A DNA stretch of 64,000 nucleotides from Lachnospiraceae bacterium (GTDB lineage: Bacteria; Bacillota; Clostridia; Lachnospirales; Lachnospiraceae), in contig JAAVHZ010000014.1 of assembly GCA_014799465.1 (NCBI GenBank), positions 62,001-126,000 of the forward strand, given 5' to 3'. The translations under genes and the position numbers were made by a program. The notes under the pieces are model-generated. The model was not told where the DNA came from and did not search any database. It saw only the letters and a program-made list of their open reading frames with translations. Positions 54,001-63,200 of this stretch are shown here, piece by piece. Every line of letters starts with the position of its first letter. Positions within the stretch are counted from its first letter, which is position 1.

Positions 54001-55072
54001 TGCTCTTATCAGAAGCACCGTATTTTCTTACTTTAATGTTACCTTCTTTATCTGATACCATATCAGTGCAGATTGAAAATTCCTCTGCCCTGTCATTGGA
54101 ATACTTTTCATATATTACTTTTTCATCGGCTTTTCCGATTTCTGTAAGAAATATTTCTATAAGAAATGAATTAGAATATACAGGAAACATACCTTCCTTT
54201 ATAATAGTATTAAATACCTTTGATTCATCAAATAAAAGCATTCTGTCCCTGTCAAAGTTCTGTACATTATTATTAAGCTCACCCACCTTAGGCAGATATT
54301 TATCAGAAAACACCTTTAATGGGAACTTATAGTCAGGATAAGGATAATAAAATGCATATTCATTTAAACCTGTTTCCTTAAACATCTCCTCTAATTCTCT
54401 TCTTGTAAATGTCTTTACTCCTTCTGTATTGCTATAGCCTTCAATACCTTCAAAATAATCTCCAAAGTGGTCTTCCCTGCATCCTGCAAAATATTTAAGT
54501 CCCAGCTTATTTTCTATTGCAATAACAATTTTTCCGTCAGGACTTAAATGTTTCTTGATAATGTTTAAAAATTCCACATAAGGATTCTGTGCATCTATAT
54601 ATGCATCTGCATATTCAAATACGCCTATAAGCGTAATGCAGTCAAACTGTCCCAGCTCTTTTTCTATATCCTGAAAGTTTCCCACCATTATTTCTATATT
54701 ATCTTTGTTCTTATTTCTATAGGCATTAATGGTACTTCTCTTTTTGGACAGTTCAACGCATGTAACACTTCCTGCACTGTCAGCAAGTGCTCCGGTAATT
54801 GCGCCGCATCCCGAACCTATCTCCAGTACACTCTTTTTCTTATCTAATTCAATGGTTCCTACTATGTTCTGTCTGATATGTGAAAGATGGTACATAATAG
54901 TCCATTCCTGCCTATCTGATATTATCTGATTATAACTTTCCTCATCATTATTCATCACAATATCAAGAAGACGGTCTTCAATCTCTCCGTCACTGTACAA
55001 ATCCTTGCCGCCATAATATTTAAGATTTAGTTTTACACCGCCAATGTTCTCTATTTTATCCAACTTCCACAC
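51002..55072 (-). CDS. Giant methyltransferase / kinase-like / coiled-coil / double GT2 fusion
   Basis: A 1356-residue protein. Residues 60-250 are a class I methyltransferase (VLEIGSGCGAITG at 83-95, MVGNFQDIEK, LIGVFEYA). Residues 330-560 hold a region with a kinase-like catalytic pattern (NDIDMVLNN, then LIDYEW at 487-492). A coiled coil is at 695-740. Two complete GT2 modules follow: 822-1040 (FSILVPLYNTP, FDHDD at 912-916) and 1081-1330 (ISILIPNKDH, LLLNNDTE, AFNDVDFCLK). The first part resembles WbdD, the methyltransferase-kinase that caps O9a polymers, and its neighbours are Wzm/Wzt-like. The start is either a GTG at 55072 or a TTG at 55063; the latter has AGAGG 8 bases upstream. Confidence 0.85.
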   Translation of the reverse strand: MWKLDKIENIGGVKLNLKYYGGKDLYSDGEIEDRLLDIVMNNDEESYNQIISDRQEWTIMYHLSHIRQNIVGTIELDKKKSVLEIGSGCGAITGALADSAGSVTCVELSKKRSTINAYRNKNKDNIEIMVGNFQDIEKELGQFDCITLIGVFEYADAYIDAQNPYVEFLNIIKKHLSPDGKIVIAIENKLGLKYFAGCREDHFGDYFEGIEGYSNTEGVKTFTRRELEEMFKETGLNEYAFYYPYPDYKFPLKVFSDKYLPKVGELNNNVQNFDRDRMLLFDESKVFNTIIKEGMFPVYSNSFLIEIFLTEIGKADEKVIYEKYSNDRAEEFSICTDMVSDKEGNIKVRKYGASDKSRKHIENILKWSEMLKSQYEGSKLLICESVKEITESEDTLRAESEFLTGKTLEEIADMYISQGRPEKAEKLIKELITIILQKNSSKEFAVTPEFVKVFGNAEFEDVMHTGMVNDIDMVLNNVIDDNGMWKLIDYEWTFEFPVPVEFIIFRMIHYYLETNNSRNVLRNVEFIKISDRDRKTFEEMEKNFQSYVKGNRHPMRELYEGIGKEASDIQSIICQMSKNIRLYRDYGDGYSEDNASVYTKISKAYDKYVFSFKIEEGVERYRIDPFEYGCIIKIEKLIANKRLSIPYKTNGIHVDENVYIYADDPWIEFEVKGTVIKEIYMEYSLEANVPECYESAAEKIARLEDNEKAIINFSAANEELRRQLNAANERIENLSRENELMATSKSWKMTKPIRIIKKGTKKALKSNKVTYKICRKLKYTIKGVPMPKPIRPEVKSTEEITYILCPKSDWQKQRDTVFDKEIKFSILVPLYNTPERFLREMIESVQHQSYENWELCLGDGSDDEHDEVGKICREYCDSDSRIKYKKLKENLGISGNTNACIDMAEGDYIALFDHDDYLHPSVLFEDMKAICEHNADYVYTDEATFEGTNIFNIITRHCKPDFAIDNLRANNYICHFSVFKKELLDKAGRFRTEYDGSQDHDLILRLTDKAEKVFHIRKILYYWRSHPNSVASDINAKTYAIDAAKRAVESHLESQGLKAEVESSKAFPTIFRLKYELTVHPKISILIPNKDHKDDLKKCIESILNKSTYSNYEIIIIENNSIKDETFDYYKELEKNDKIKVVTYEDEFNYSKINNYGAQSADGEYLLLLNNDTEVISPEWMEELLMYGQRKDVAVVGAKLYYEDDTIQHAGIVIGLGSDRAAGHTHYGVDRENVGYMGRLYYAQAVSAVTGACMLVRKSIYDELGGLDEEFTVAFNDVDFCLKAREKGYLNIFTPYCEMYHYESKSRGFEDTRSKRKRFRREVQLFREKWKNVIEDGDPYYNPNFSLDRSDFYIPE

Positions 55073-55078
55073 CTCTTT

Positions 55079-56353
55079 TTAATCCACAATTATATCTGAA
55101 TTCATATCATAATATCCCACCGTATTTTTCTGGGATACTACTGTTATATTAAATACATCATACAATCTGTGATATACCGTAAATTCGCCATTCTTATATC
55201 CTGTACATCCTAATGACACAAGATAATCCCCGCCTTGCAGGTTCATATTTTGTGTAAATTTAACACTTTTTATATCACCCGGAGCAGCCGAACCGGTACC
55301 CACACTTTCAAACATTGTGTTAGTACCTGTTATCTCTGTTCCCTTTAAATCCTTTATGGTTATGGCAAAAATAGGCTCTGAAATCTTTTCATTGAACCTG
55401 ACCTTAAACATTATGGTGAAATCACTGCCTTTTTCTATGGCATTAGTCATGTTTCCGTCTTTATCCATTATGCCATAATCCATAATATCTGCCATGCCGT
55501 TTCCATACTCTATAATATCCGGGTTAGAAGATGTTGTATCTTTCCACATCTTTCCCTCATCTGACTCTTCCTGCTTTTCCTGCTCTTCATTCTGTGATTC
55601 CTCGTCTGCCTCGGTATACTGATTTACAAGCAGCTTTTTATAAATATCTATCATTTCCTTAGGCTGACCTTCATTAAGTTTTACTCCCTGATTCAAAAGC
55701 ACTACTCTGTCACAATATTTTCCTATGCTTCCCAAATCATGGCTTACAAAAAGTATTGTCTTCCCAAGTTTCTTAAATTCCTCAAACTTATGGTAGCATT
55801 TTGCCTGAAAGAATACATCACCTACTGACAAAGCTTCATCTACTATAAGTATCTCCGGGTCTATATTTATCGCCACCGCAAAGGCAAGTCTTACAAACAT
55901 ACCACTTGAATACGTTTTTACCGGCTGGTTTACAAAGTCACCGATATCAGCAAATTCCAATATGGAATCTAACTTTGCATCTATCTCTTCCTTAGAAAAA
56001 CCTATCATGGTTCCATTAAGGTATACATTTTCAATTCCGGTATATTCTCCGTTAAATCCGGCACCAAGCTCTAAAAGTGCTGATATTCTTCCGTTTACCT
56101 TCACTTCTCCTGCTGTCGGATTGAGTACTCCTGTTATTATCTTAAGAATAGTGGACTTACCCGAACCGTTTGTTCCGATAATTCCCACTGTTTCTCCTTT
56201 TTTTACTTTAAAGTTCACATCATGCAGTGCATAATGCTCCCTGTATTTTTTCTTTCTGGTAAGCCCCAGTGCCTCTTTAAATCTGTCTGACGGCTTATCA
56301 TATAATTTATACATTTTATCTAAATGTTCCACACTAATAGCGTAATCTGACAT
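55079..56353 (-). CDS. Polysaccharide ABC exporter ATPase with C-terminal sugar-binding domain (Wzt/TagH)
   Basis: A 424-residue protein. The ATPase domain has GTNGSGKST (Walker A), YSSGMFVRLAFAVA (the modified signature of polysaccharide exporters), LIVDEALSVGD (Walker B) and VSHD. From about residue 260 a separate domain (GNGMADIMDYGIMD, then VRFNEKISEPIFAITIKD) matches the Wzt C-terminal type, which recognises the modified end of a finished chain. An acidic Glu/Gln linker sits between. This fits a chain-terminator coupling with the methyltransferase fusion protein encoded next. Confidence 0.92.
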   Translation of the reverse strand: MSDYAISVEHLDKMYKLYDKPSDRFKEALGLTRKKKYREHYALHDVNFKVKKGETVGIIGTNGSGKSTILKIITGVLNPTAGEVKVNGRISALLELGAGFNGEYTGIENVYLNGTMIGFSKEEIDAKLDSILEFADIGDFVNQPVKTYSSGMFVRLAFAVAINIDPEILIVDEALSVGDVFFQAKCYHKFEEFKKLGKTILFVSHDLGSIGKYCDRVVLLNQGVKLNEGQPKEMIDIYKKLLVNQYTEADEESQNEEQEKQEESDEGKMWKDTTSSNPDIIEYGNGMADIMDYGIMDKDGNMTNAIEKGSDFTIMFKVRFNEKISEPIFAITIKDLKGTEITGTNTMFESVGTGSAAPGDIKSVKFTQNMNLQGGDYLVSLGCTGYKNGEFTVYHRLYDVFNITVVSQKNTVGYYDMNSDIIVD

Positions 56354-56373
56354 ATCCGTACCATGCCTTTCTA

Positions 56374-57174
56374 TTATAATACATCAGCAAAATGAACCTT
56401 AAGTCTCTTGAATATAAAGACTCCCAGTACAAATGTTAATCCGGTAAAGCACCAGAAATATAAGGTAAGCCCGGGTCTCTGCCAGAACCATACTTTATTA
56501 ATAAGTGCATCCCTGTAGCCTCCTACTATATAATACATCGGATTAAGCATAAGTATTTTTTTAACCGTACCCGGAAGCTCAAATGCAGGATTGTCCACAT
56601 TCCACAATATTGGTGTGAACCACATGCCAACCTGAAGTACAATGCTTATAATCTGCGTCAAATCCCTGAAAAATACCACAACTGCCGATGTAGCATAAGT
56701 AAGTCCTAACGTAAATATAAAGACACAGAACATATAATATATTATCTGTACTGCACAAAGTCCCGGAATCACCCCGCATATCGCATATATGGCAATAGTA
56801 AAGCATATAAAAAACAGATGTACAAACAATGCGGAAATTATCTTTACAATAGGAAGTATGCTTATCTTGAATACTACCTTTTTCACCAGATAATTATACT
56901 CTAACATCGCATTCGTTCCGCCGTTAAGTGCATCATTAAAGAAAAACCAAGGCACAAGACCTGTAATCAGCCATAGCACATATGGCACATTTCCCACATC
57001 TGCCTGTGCAAACACAACCTGAAATACTACACTGTACACAATAACCGTAATTACCGGCTGTACGAAAGCCCATATAATTCCCAAAAGCGAACCTGCATAC
57101 TTTGTCTTAAAATCACTTTTGGAAAGATTCATTATTAACTTTCTATTATCATATAATTCTCTTACGAAATGCAT
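56374..57174 (-). CDS. Polysaccharide ABC exporter permease (Wzm/TagG)
   Basis: A 266-residue protein with six transmembrane helices and the family start FVRELYDNRKLIMNLSKSDFKTKYAGS. The region GLVPWFFFND and the ending FIFKRLKVHFADVL are typical of ABC2_membrane permeases for lipid-linked polysaccharide. With the neighbouring ATPase it should carry the polymer across the membrane. It starts 3 bases after the rfbC stop and ends 20 bases before the ATPase gene. Confidence 0.92.
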   Translation of the reverse strand: MHFVRELYDNRKLIMNLSKSDFKTKYAGSLLGIIWAFVQPVITVIVYSVVFQVVFAQADVGNVPYVLWLITGLVPWFFFNDALNGGTNAMLEYNYLVKKVVFKISILPIVKIISALFVHLFFICFTIAIYAICGVIPGLCAVQIIYYMFCVFIFTLGLTYATSAVVVFFRDLTQIISIVLQVGMWFTPILWNVDNPAFELPGTVKKILMLNPMYYIVGGYRDALINKVWFWQRPGLTLYFWCFTGLTFVLGVFIFKRLKVHFADVL

Positions 57175-57177
57175 AGT

Positions 57178-57741
57178 TTATTCATTCCTTTGAGCTGTAT
57201 ATTCTTTGATTCCGCCCCACTTCATATCCTTATCGGAAATAGTAAGTTCCACACCTTCCGGCAGCGGCCATTCAACACCAATATCCGGGTCATCCCATTT
57301 AAGTCCGCCTTCATCATTCGGATGATAGAAATCAGTACATTTATAAGCAAACTCCGCAGAATCAGAAAGCACTACAAATCCATGTGCAAAATTCTTCGGA
57401 ATAAAAAACTGCTTCTTATTCTCCGCCGACAAAATAACTCCAAACCACTTACCATAAGTCTCTGAACCTTCCCTCAAATCAACCGCCACATCAAACACCT
57501 CTCCGCTAACCACTCTGACCAGCTTGTCCTGCGGAAACTCTTTCTGAAAATGAAGCCCCCTTAGCACACCCTTCTTAGAACTGGACTGATTATCCTGCAC
57601 AAACTCCATATCAATCCCCGCATCCTTATAATCATTATAATTATAAGTCTCCATAAAATAACCTCTCTCATCACCAAACACCGTCGGTGTAATAACCTTA
57701 AGACCTTCAATCTCACAAGTCTCAACCACAATCTTACCCAT
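57178..57741 (-). CDS. rfbC: dTDP-4-dehydrorhamnose 3,5-epimerase
   Basis: About 187 residues, a cupin-fold enzyme in dTDP-L-rhamnose synthesis. Motifs are VFGDERGYFMETYN, FVQDNQSSSKKGVLRGLHFQ with the catalytic His, and NFAHGFVVLSDSAEFAYKCTD. The ATG at 57741 has AGGAGG 7 bases upstream; a frame start at 57807 is inside the palindrome region and lacks a site. It is third in the order rfbB-rfbA-rfbC, and rfbD (the final reductase) is not in the window. A long palindrome separates it from rfbA. Confidence 0.95.
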   Translation of the reverse strand: MGKIVVETCEIEGLKVITPTVFGDERGYFMETYNYNDYKDAGIDMEFVQDNQSSSKKGVLRGLHFQKEFPQDKLVRVVSGEVFDVAVDLREGSETYGKWFGVILSAENKKQFFIPKNFAHGFVVLSDSAEFAYKCTDFYHPNDEGGLKWDDPDIGVEWPLPEGVELTISDKDMKWGGIKEYTAQRNE

Positions 57742-57814
57742 CACAAATCCTCCTATAAAATAAATCAAATTCATCAAAAATTTTTTTACCCGTAGTGCCC
57801 ACCACAAGCCTACA

Positions 57815-58015
57815 GTAATTCAATATCCTGCCCCAGTGCCTTGCAGATAGCTTTAGTATTGTTCGGATTTTGTCAAAACCCAGTGTCGGGCGGCATCTGT
57901 CTGAGCGGCAGCGAGTTATGCCGCCCGACACGTCACTCCACCAAAACCTTCCACCACAAAATCCGCCACAATACTTAAGCCATCTGCACCGCACGCCGGC
58001 AGGATATTGAATTAC
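57815..58015. repeat. 201-bp imperfect palindrome between rfbA and rfbC
   Basis: Perfect 18-base ends, GTAATTCAATATCCTGCC (57815-57832) and its reverse complement (57998-58015), enclose long further matches such as GTGTCGGGCGGCAT with ATGCCGCCCGACAC. Pairing continues with small gaps nearly to the centre. The outer end overlaps the rfbA stop codon (58012-58014). It is richer in G+C than the flanking genes. Otherwise nothing else lies in 57742-58011. Confidence 0.8.
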
Positions 58016-58881
58016 AGCCCATTGGCCACATCCACCATATACTGCCCATAAGCCGTCTTCATAAGCGGCTCAGCAAGCTTAAGCAGCTGCTCTTTATCAA
58101 TAAATCCTCTCTTATATGCTATCTCTTCTATGCATGAAATATAAAGCCCCTGCCTTTTCTGGAACGCTGCCACAAAATCAGCCGCATCTAAAAGCATATC
58201 ATGATTACCTGTATCAAGCCATGCAAATCCTCTTCCCAATGTCTCCACCATCAAGTCGCCTCTTTGCAGATATTCATTATTAACAGATGTAATCTCTATT
58301 TCACCTCTTGCAGAAGGTTTAACATTCTTAGCTATCTCCACAACATCATTATCATAAAAATATAATCCCGGTACTGCGTAATTCGACTTTGGCTTTGAAG
58401 GTTTTTCCTCAATAGAAAGTGCCTTTCCATTTTCATCAAACTCAACCACACCATATTCTCTTGGGTCTTTTACATAATATCCGAATATGGTAGCACCTTT
58501 TTCCCTTAATGCTGCATTTTTAAGTACCTTAGAAAAACTTTGACCATAAAAAATATTATCTCCTAATACCAGTGCCACATTATCATCACCAATGAACTTT
58601 TCACCTATTATAAATGCATCTGCCAGTCCTCTCGGTGTTTCCTGAACCTCATACGAAAATGACATTCCAAGCTGGCTTCCGTCGCCGAACAACTCTTTAA
58701 ATACAGGTAAATCCCTTGGTGTAGATATTATAAGTACTTCCCTTATACCTGCCAACATAAGAGTTGATAAAGGATAATATATCATCGGCTTATCATAAAC
58801 CGGCATAATCTGCTTTGATACTGCTTTTGTCAATGGATAAAGGCGTGTTCCTGAACCGCCTGCTAAAATAATACCTTTCAT
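58012..58881 (-). CDS. rfbA: Glucose-1-phosphate thymidylyltransferase
   Basis: About 289 residues, the RmlA size. It makes dTDP-glucose. Motifs are [16 protein letters not shown] (the nucleotide loop), [25 protein letters not shown], and [13 protein letters not shown]. The ATG at 58881 has GGAAGG 7 bases upstream, while upstream in-frame starts have no site. Its stop codon lies inside the terminal repeat of the palindrome at 57815-58015. It follows rfbB by 72 bases. Confidence 0.96.
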   Translation of the reverse strand: MKGIILAGGSGTRLYPLTKAVSKQIMPVYDKPMIYYPLSTLMLAGIREVLIISTPRDLPVFKELFGDGSQLGMSFSYEVQETPRGLADAFIIGEKFIGDDNVALVLGDNIFYGQSFSKVLKNAALREKGATIFGYYVKDPREYGVVEFDENGKALSIEEKPSKPKSNYAVPGLYFYDNDVVEIAKNVKPSARGEIEITSVNNEYLQRGDLMVETLGRGFAWLDTGNHDMLLDAADFVAAFQKRQGLYISCIEEIAYKRGFIDKEQLLKLAEPLMKTAYGQYMVDVANGL

Positions 58882-58953
58882 AACCGAACCTTCCTTTCTG
58901 ATTTCTCTATACACTAAATGGGCTGTCACTGTATAATGACAACCCATCAGACA

Positions 58954-60033
58954 TTATTTATACATTTCTGCGTAATACTTCTGGTAATCTCCGCTTGTTA
59001 CATTCTTCATCCAGTCCTCATTTTCAAAGAACCATTTTATTGTAAGTTTTATTCCGTCTTTGAACATAGTCTCCGGATACCAGCCTATCTCTTCTTTTAT
59101 CTTATCAGGTGCTATGGCATATCTTCTGTCATGCCCTTTCCTATCCTCTACATAAGTGATTAAATCTCTGCTTACAAGTTCTTTTCTTGAATCTCCTTCA
59201 GGCAGCATTTCCTGAAGTGTATCAAGGATAATCTCTATAATCTCTATATTCTGCTTTTCATTATGTCCACCAATATTATATCTTTCTCCCAGCTTTCCTT
59301 TTTCCTGAACCATATCAATAGCCTTTGCATGGTCCTCAACATAAAGCCAGTCCCTTACATTTTTGCCATCACCATATACCGGAAGTTTCTTACCCTGTAA
59401 TGCATTATTAATAATAAGCGGTATTAACTTTTCAGGGAACTGATAAGGTCCATAATTGTTGGAACAGTTTGTTATATTCGCCGGAAATTTGTAGGTATCT
59501 ATATAAGCTTTTACAAGCATATCTGATGATGCCTTACTTGCCGAATACGGACTGTGAGGGTCAATAGGTGACGTCTCATAGAAAAATGCCGTTTCGTCAT
59601 CAGGAAGCGAACCATATACTTCATCAGTAGATACATGAAGGAACTTCTTGTCCTCTTTATAAGTACCATCTTCGTTTTCCCATGCTGCCTTTGCACAGTT
59701 AAGCATTACGGCAGTACCCATTACATTTGTATTTACAAAAACCTCTGGATTACGGATACTTCTGTCCACATGACTCTCTGCAGCAAAATGTACCACTCTG
59801 TCAATATCATTTTCTGCAAATATTTTTGCAATTGCATCCTTATCACATATATCAGCCTTTATAAAAGTATAATTTTTTCTATCTTCAACTTCTTTTAAAT
59901 TCTCAAGATTACCTGCATAAGTAAGTACATCAACATTAATAATTCTTATTTCATCACCATACTTCTTAAACATATAATGAATATAATTAGAGCCAATAAA
60001 TCCTGCTCCTCCTGTAACCAAATATGTCCTCAT
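58954..60033 (-). CDS. rfbB: dTDP-glucose 4,6-dehydratase
   Basis: About 359 residues, an extended short-chain dehydrogenase with NAD. Motifs are TGGAGFIGSNYIHY near the start, HFAAESHVDRS, the catalytic STDEVYGS with the following YxxxK (YSASKASSD), and NNYGPYQFPEKLIP. It makes dTDP-4-dehydro-6-deoxyglucose. The ATG at 60033 has AAAGGAG 8 bases upstream. It is the first gene of the surface polysaccharide operon, with a promoter about 70 bp away. Confidence 0.96.
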   Translation of the reverse strand: MRTYLVTGGAGFIGSNYIHYMFKKYGDEIRIINVDVLTYAGNLENLKEVEDRKNYTFIKADICDKDAIAKIFAENDIDRVVHFAAESHVDRSIRNPEVFVNTNVMGTAVMLNCAKAAWENEDGTYKEDKKFLHVSTDEVYGSLPDDETAFFYETSPIDPHSPYSASKASSDMLVKAYIDTYKFPANITNCSNNYGPYQFPEKLIPLIINNALQGKKLPVYGDGKNVRDWLYVEDHAKAIDMVQEKGKLGERYNIGGHNEKQNIEIIEIILDTLQEMLPEGDSRKELVSRDLITYVEDRKGHDRRYAIAPDKIKEEIGWYPETMFKDGIKLTIKWFFENEDWMKNVTSGDYQKYYAEMYK

Positions 60034-60108
60034 TGAAGAAACTCCTTTCTTTTGCAATGTTATTTTCAATGCTATGCTATATTAGTAATTATAGCCATTT
60101 GATTTTTT

Positions 60109-60137
60109 ATTATAACACTATCTGGAAATATATTCAA
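60109..60137 (-). promoter_or_regulatory. Promoter of the polysaccharide operon
   Basis: TTGAAT (60132-60137) and TATAAT (60109-60114) on the minus strand have exactly 17-bp spacing, placing the start near 60102. No later strong promoter was seen before the LCP gene. Confidence 0.7.
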
Positions 60138-60177
60138 TAGAGTAATTTCCCAAGTTATGATTCCCACTATAATTATC

Positions 60178-60215
60178 AAATCCCCTGTCAGCCATTTTAA
60201 TGCTGCAGGGGATTT
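60178..60215 (-). terminator. Intrinsic terminator after the pullulanase gene
   Basis: AAATCCCCTG pairs with CAGGGGATTT, with an inner AGC/GCT pairing, 19 bases past the stop at 60234. Confidence 0.8.
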
Positions 60216-60233
60216 TTATATAATGATGCTCTT

Positions 60234-63200
60234 TTATTTAACTACATATTTACTAATGGTCTTTTTTACAACTTTTTTTGTGGTCTTATCTCTGACATAT
60301 ACATACAATGTGTATTTACCGGACTTCTTAGGTATCCAGTTCACAGTCTTTTTAGAACTGTAATTGCTTATACCAAATATTTTATTTGTACCTGCCTTTT
60401 TGTATCCAAACTTATACTGGTATTTCTTAGTACCCCCTGATGCCTTTACAGTAAGCTTTACTTTTTTACCGGCTTTAGCTTTCTTGCTTGAAGGTGATGC
60501 CTTAAAACTGCTTACCTTAAGTTTTTCATTGACCACATATTTAGATATTGTCTTCTTTACAATTTCCCCTTCTTCATCTTTTGCATATACTATAAAGCTA
60601 TATTTTCCGGCCTTTTTAGGTTTCCAATTTGCTGATTTTGAAGTTGAATAATTTCTTACTATGCTTGAGGAACCCTTCTTTACATAGAAACGGTATTTAA
60701 CAACTCCTACTCCGCCTGTTGTCTTAACTGACATAGAAACAGTATCACCTACTTGTGCTGTACCACTTGCCTTATTTACGGTAAAACGTGTAACTTTCAA
60801 TTTCTGTACCTGTTCTTCTGTTGAAGGCTCGTCACTTGGCTTGGTCGGGTCTTCACTTGGTTTGGTCGGCTCGTCACTTGGTTTTGTTTGGTCATTGCTC
60901 GGCTTGGTCGGGTCTTCACTTGGCTTAGTCGACTCATCGCTTGGCTTAGTTGTCTCGTCGCTTGGCTTGGTCGGCTCATCACTCGGTTTAGTTGTCTCAT
61001 CGCTTGGTTTGGTCGGTTCATCGCTCGGCTTAGTTGGCTCGTCGCTTGGCTTGGTTGGCTCGTCGCTCGGTTTTGTCGTCTCATCACTCGGCTTAGTCGG
61101 TTCGTCGCTTGGCTTGGTCGACTCATCACTCGGCTTAGTTGTCTCATCGCTTGGTTTAGTCGGGTCTTCACTAGGCTTGGTTGGGTCTTCCCCACTTTCA
61201 TTCAAAACATCACTTATGGATTTTTTCAAAGCCCTGACCGACTTATTAATATCCACCTGTGATGCATCTGTATCCTGATTAACAGTTTTTGCTGCATCAC
61301 AAGACGATTTAAGTGCTGCCAGATTTTTGCTGTTTGGATTCTCTTTAATAACCTTCTCTGCTTTTGTAATTTGTCCGCTCAATGCTGTCTTATCAGGCTT
61401 TGTAACAGCACCTCCGACTTCATGTTCCTGTTTTGTAAATTCACATGTCTTCCCGGTAAATGAAGTTACCGTAATATCCACACTGCCCGCAATTCCGGTA
61501 ATGTCCACTGTCTGCGTAGCAGTACCTGCAGCACCATCATTTACTACAAGTGAATATCCGGTTGTTCCTTCCGACAGTTCATATACATACCATCCTTCTG
61601 AATCTTTTGAAGTCAGCTTAGTTCCCGGCCACGCTCCTGCAAGTTTAGTTGCACTGTCTCCGTCACCTTTCCATGCATAAACAGCAGGACTGCTCCATCC
61701 GTCTGCCTTTACACGGATAGTAGGTTTTGTCTTTAAGGATACACATGCCTTAATGGCATATTCCAAATCTTCTTCTGCACTTTCATATTCTTCTGCATTA
61801 TGCACTGATTTTATAAAATCTGTTACATCAGAAATTACACTCTTCAAATCATTAACTGATTCTGCATCATAGTTTCCTAAATCTTTTTCTGCTGTTATAA
61901 GCCTTGTATTTGCTTTTTCAAGTGTACTTTCTAATTCCTCTTTTGCTAACGCTTCCTTACTGATATCTTCGTATGCTTTATTTAAACTACTTAATGTTGC
62001 CTGTATCTTGGTATCATCTGTCTCATTTTTTTCTGCCACTGACTTTGCATTCGTAAAAGCAGTTTCAAATGAGGTCCATACTTTTTCAGTAAAATCTTTC
62101 TTCTGATAATTCTTCTGTTCAACTTCTTCTATAAGATTTTTTAAAGCTGCTGTTTTTTCCATAACCGTAATGCTTATGGCTTTTGTTGTCACATTTTTTC
62201 CATCACTTGCAGTCAGTGTCACTGTATATTTCCCTGCCACAGGATTTTCCCACTTAAAAGCTCCTGTAGATGTGTTAAATGTTGCTCCGTCCGGAACTCC
62301 TTCAGCCTTCAGCGTCACTGTATCTCCGTCCGGGTCTGATGTTTTGACTGTAAACGAAAGATTCTCGCCAGTCAAAACACTAAATGATGTATTGCATGTA
62401 ATAACCGGCGACTTATTCTCCGAAATCTTATTTGCATCAAATGTATCTTTTGGTACAGCCACCATAACAGATTTACCAGGAACAGTTACATTGGAACCTG
62501 ACTCTTTTATCTTCTCAAGTCCTGATGTTGTGCCATCTGCTATAATGACCCAGTTATCTGAGCCTGTAAGATTAACTGTTTTATCTGATAATGCATTATT
62601 AATAAGTACCGCTATTCTGTCCCATTCACCGGATACATTGTTTGTCTCATAAAATCCGGTCAGCCCTGATTCATCTTTACTAATCCATGTCAGATTATTA
62701 TTTGTAGGATTCCAATTATCATTGCTTCTTGTAGTAATAGAGCGGAAACCGGAGAATGCCTTACGGATACTAATCATTCCCTTATAATATTTTTGAATGT
62801 CAGAATATGTACTTACTCTGTTCCAATCAATTTTATTTACTGAATCAGGTGAAGAATAGCTGTTATCATCCCCGTTTTTAGTTCTTGCAAATTCCTCTCC
62901 TGCCTGCATAAATACTCCGCCTTTGGAAACAAGAACTACACTTCCGGCCATTTTATTCATTCTTTTCATTTTATCATCTGTAGAAGAATAATTTTTCCCA
63001 AAACCTTCTGTCAGCTTATCCCAGAGTGTCAGGTTGTCATGTGCAGATACATAACTCAAACTACAGTTAGAAGATTTTGACCAGAAAGGACGCCACATAC
63101 CCCATTCACCTGATGTAAGACCTACTGAACCCATTATTCCGCCAAATACGTTGTTTGGCCATTTCTCTCCTTCCTCAAGATAATAACCACTAAAATAATT

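Noticed and set aside
57734-57994. 86-codon open frame on the minus strand between rfbA and rfbC
   Set aside because: It is produced by the two arms of the palindrome (Arg-, Trp- and Gly-rich text) and overlaps the rfbC start; no ribosome site.
60826-61190. CRISPR-like regular repeats
   Set aside because: Units are contiguous 21-base coding repeats without spacers, inside an open reading frame.
60797-61278. Long frames on both strands over the pullulanase linker
   Set aside because: They are out-of-frame shadows of the 21-base tandem repeat; only the in-frame reading continues as an enzyme.
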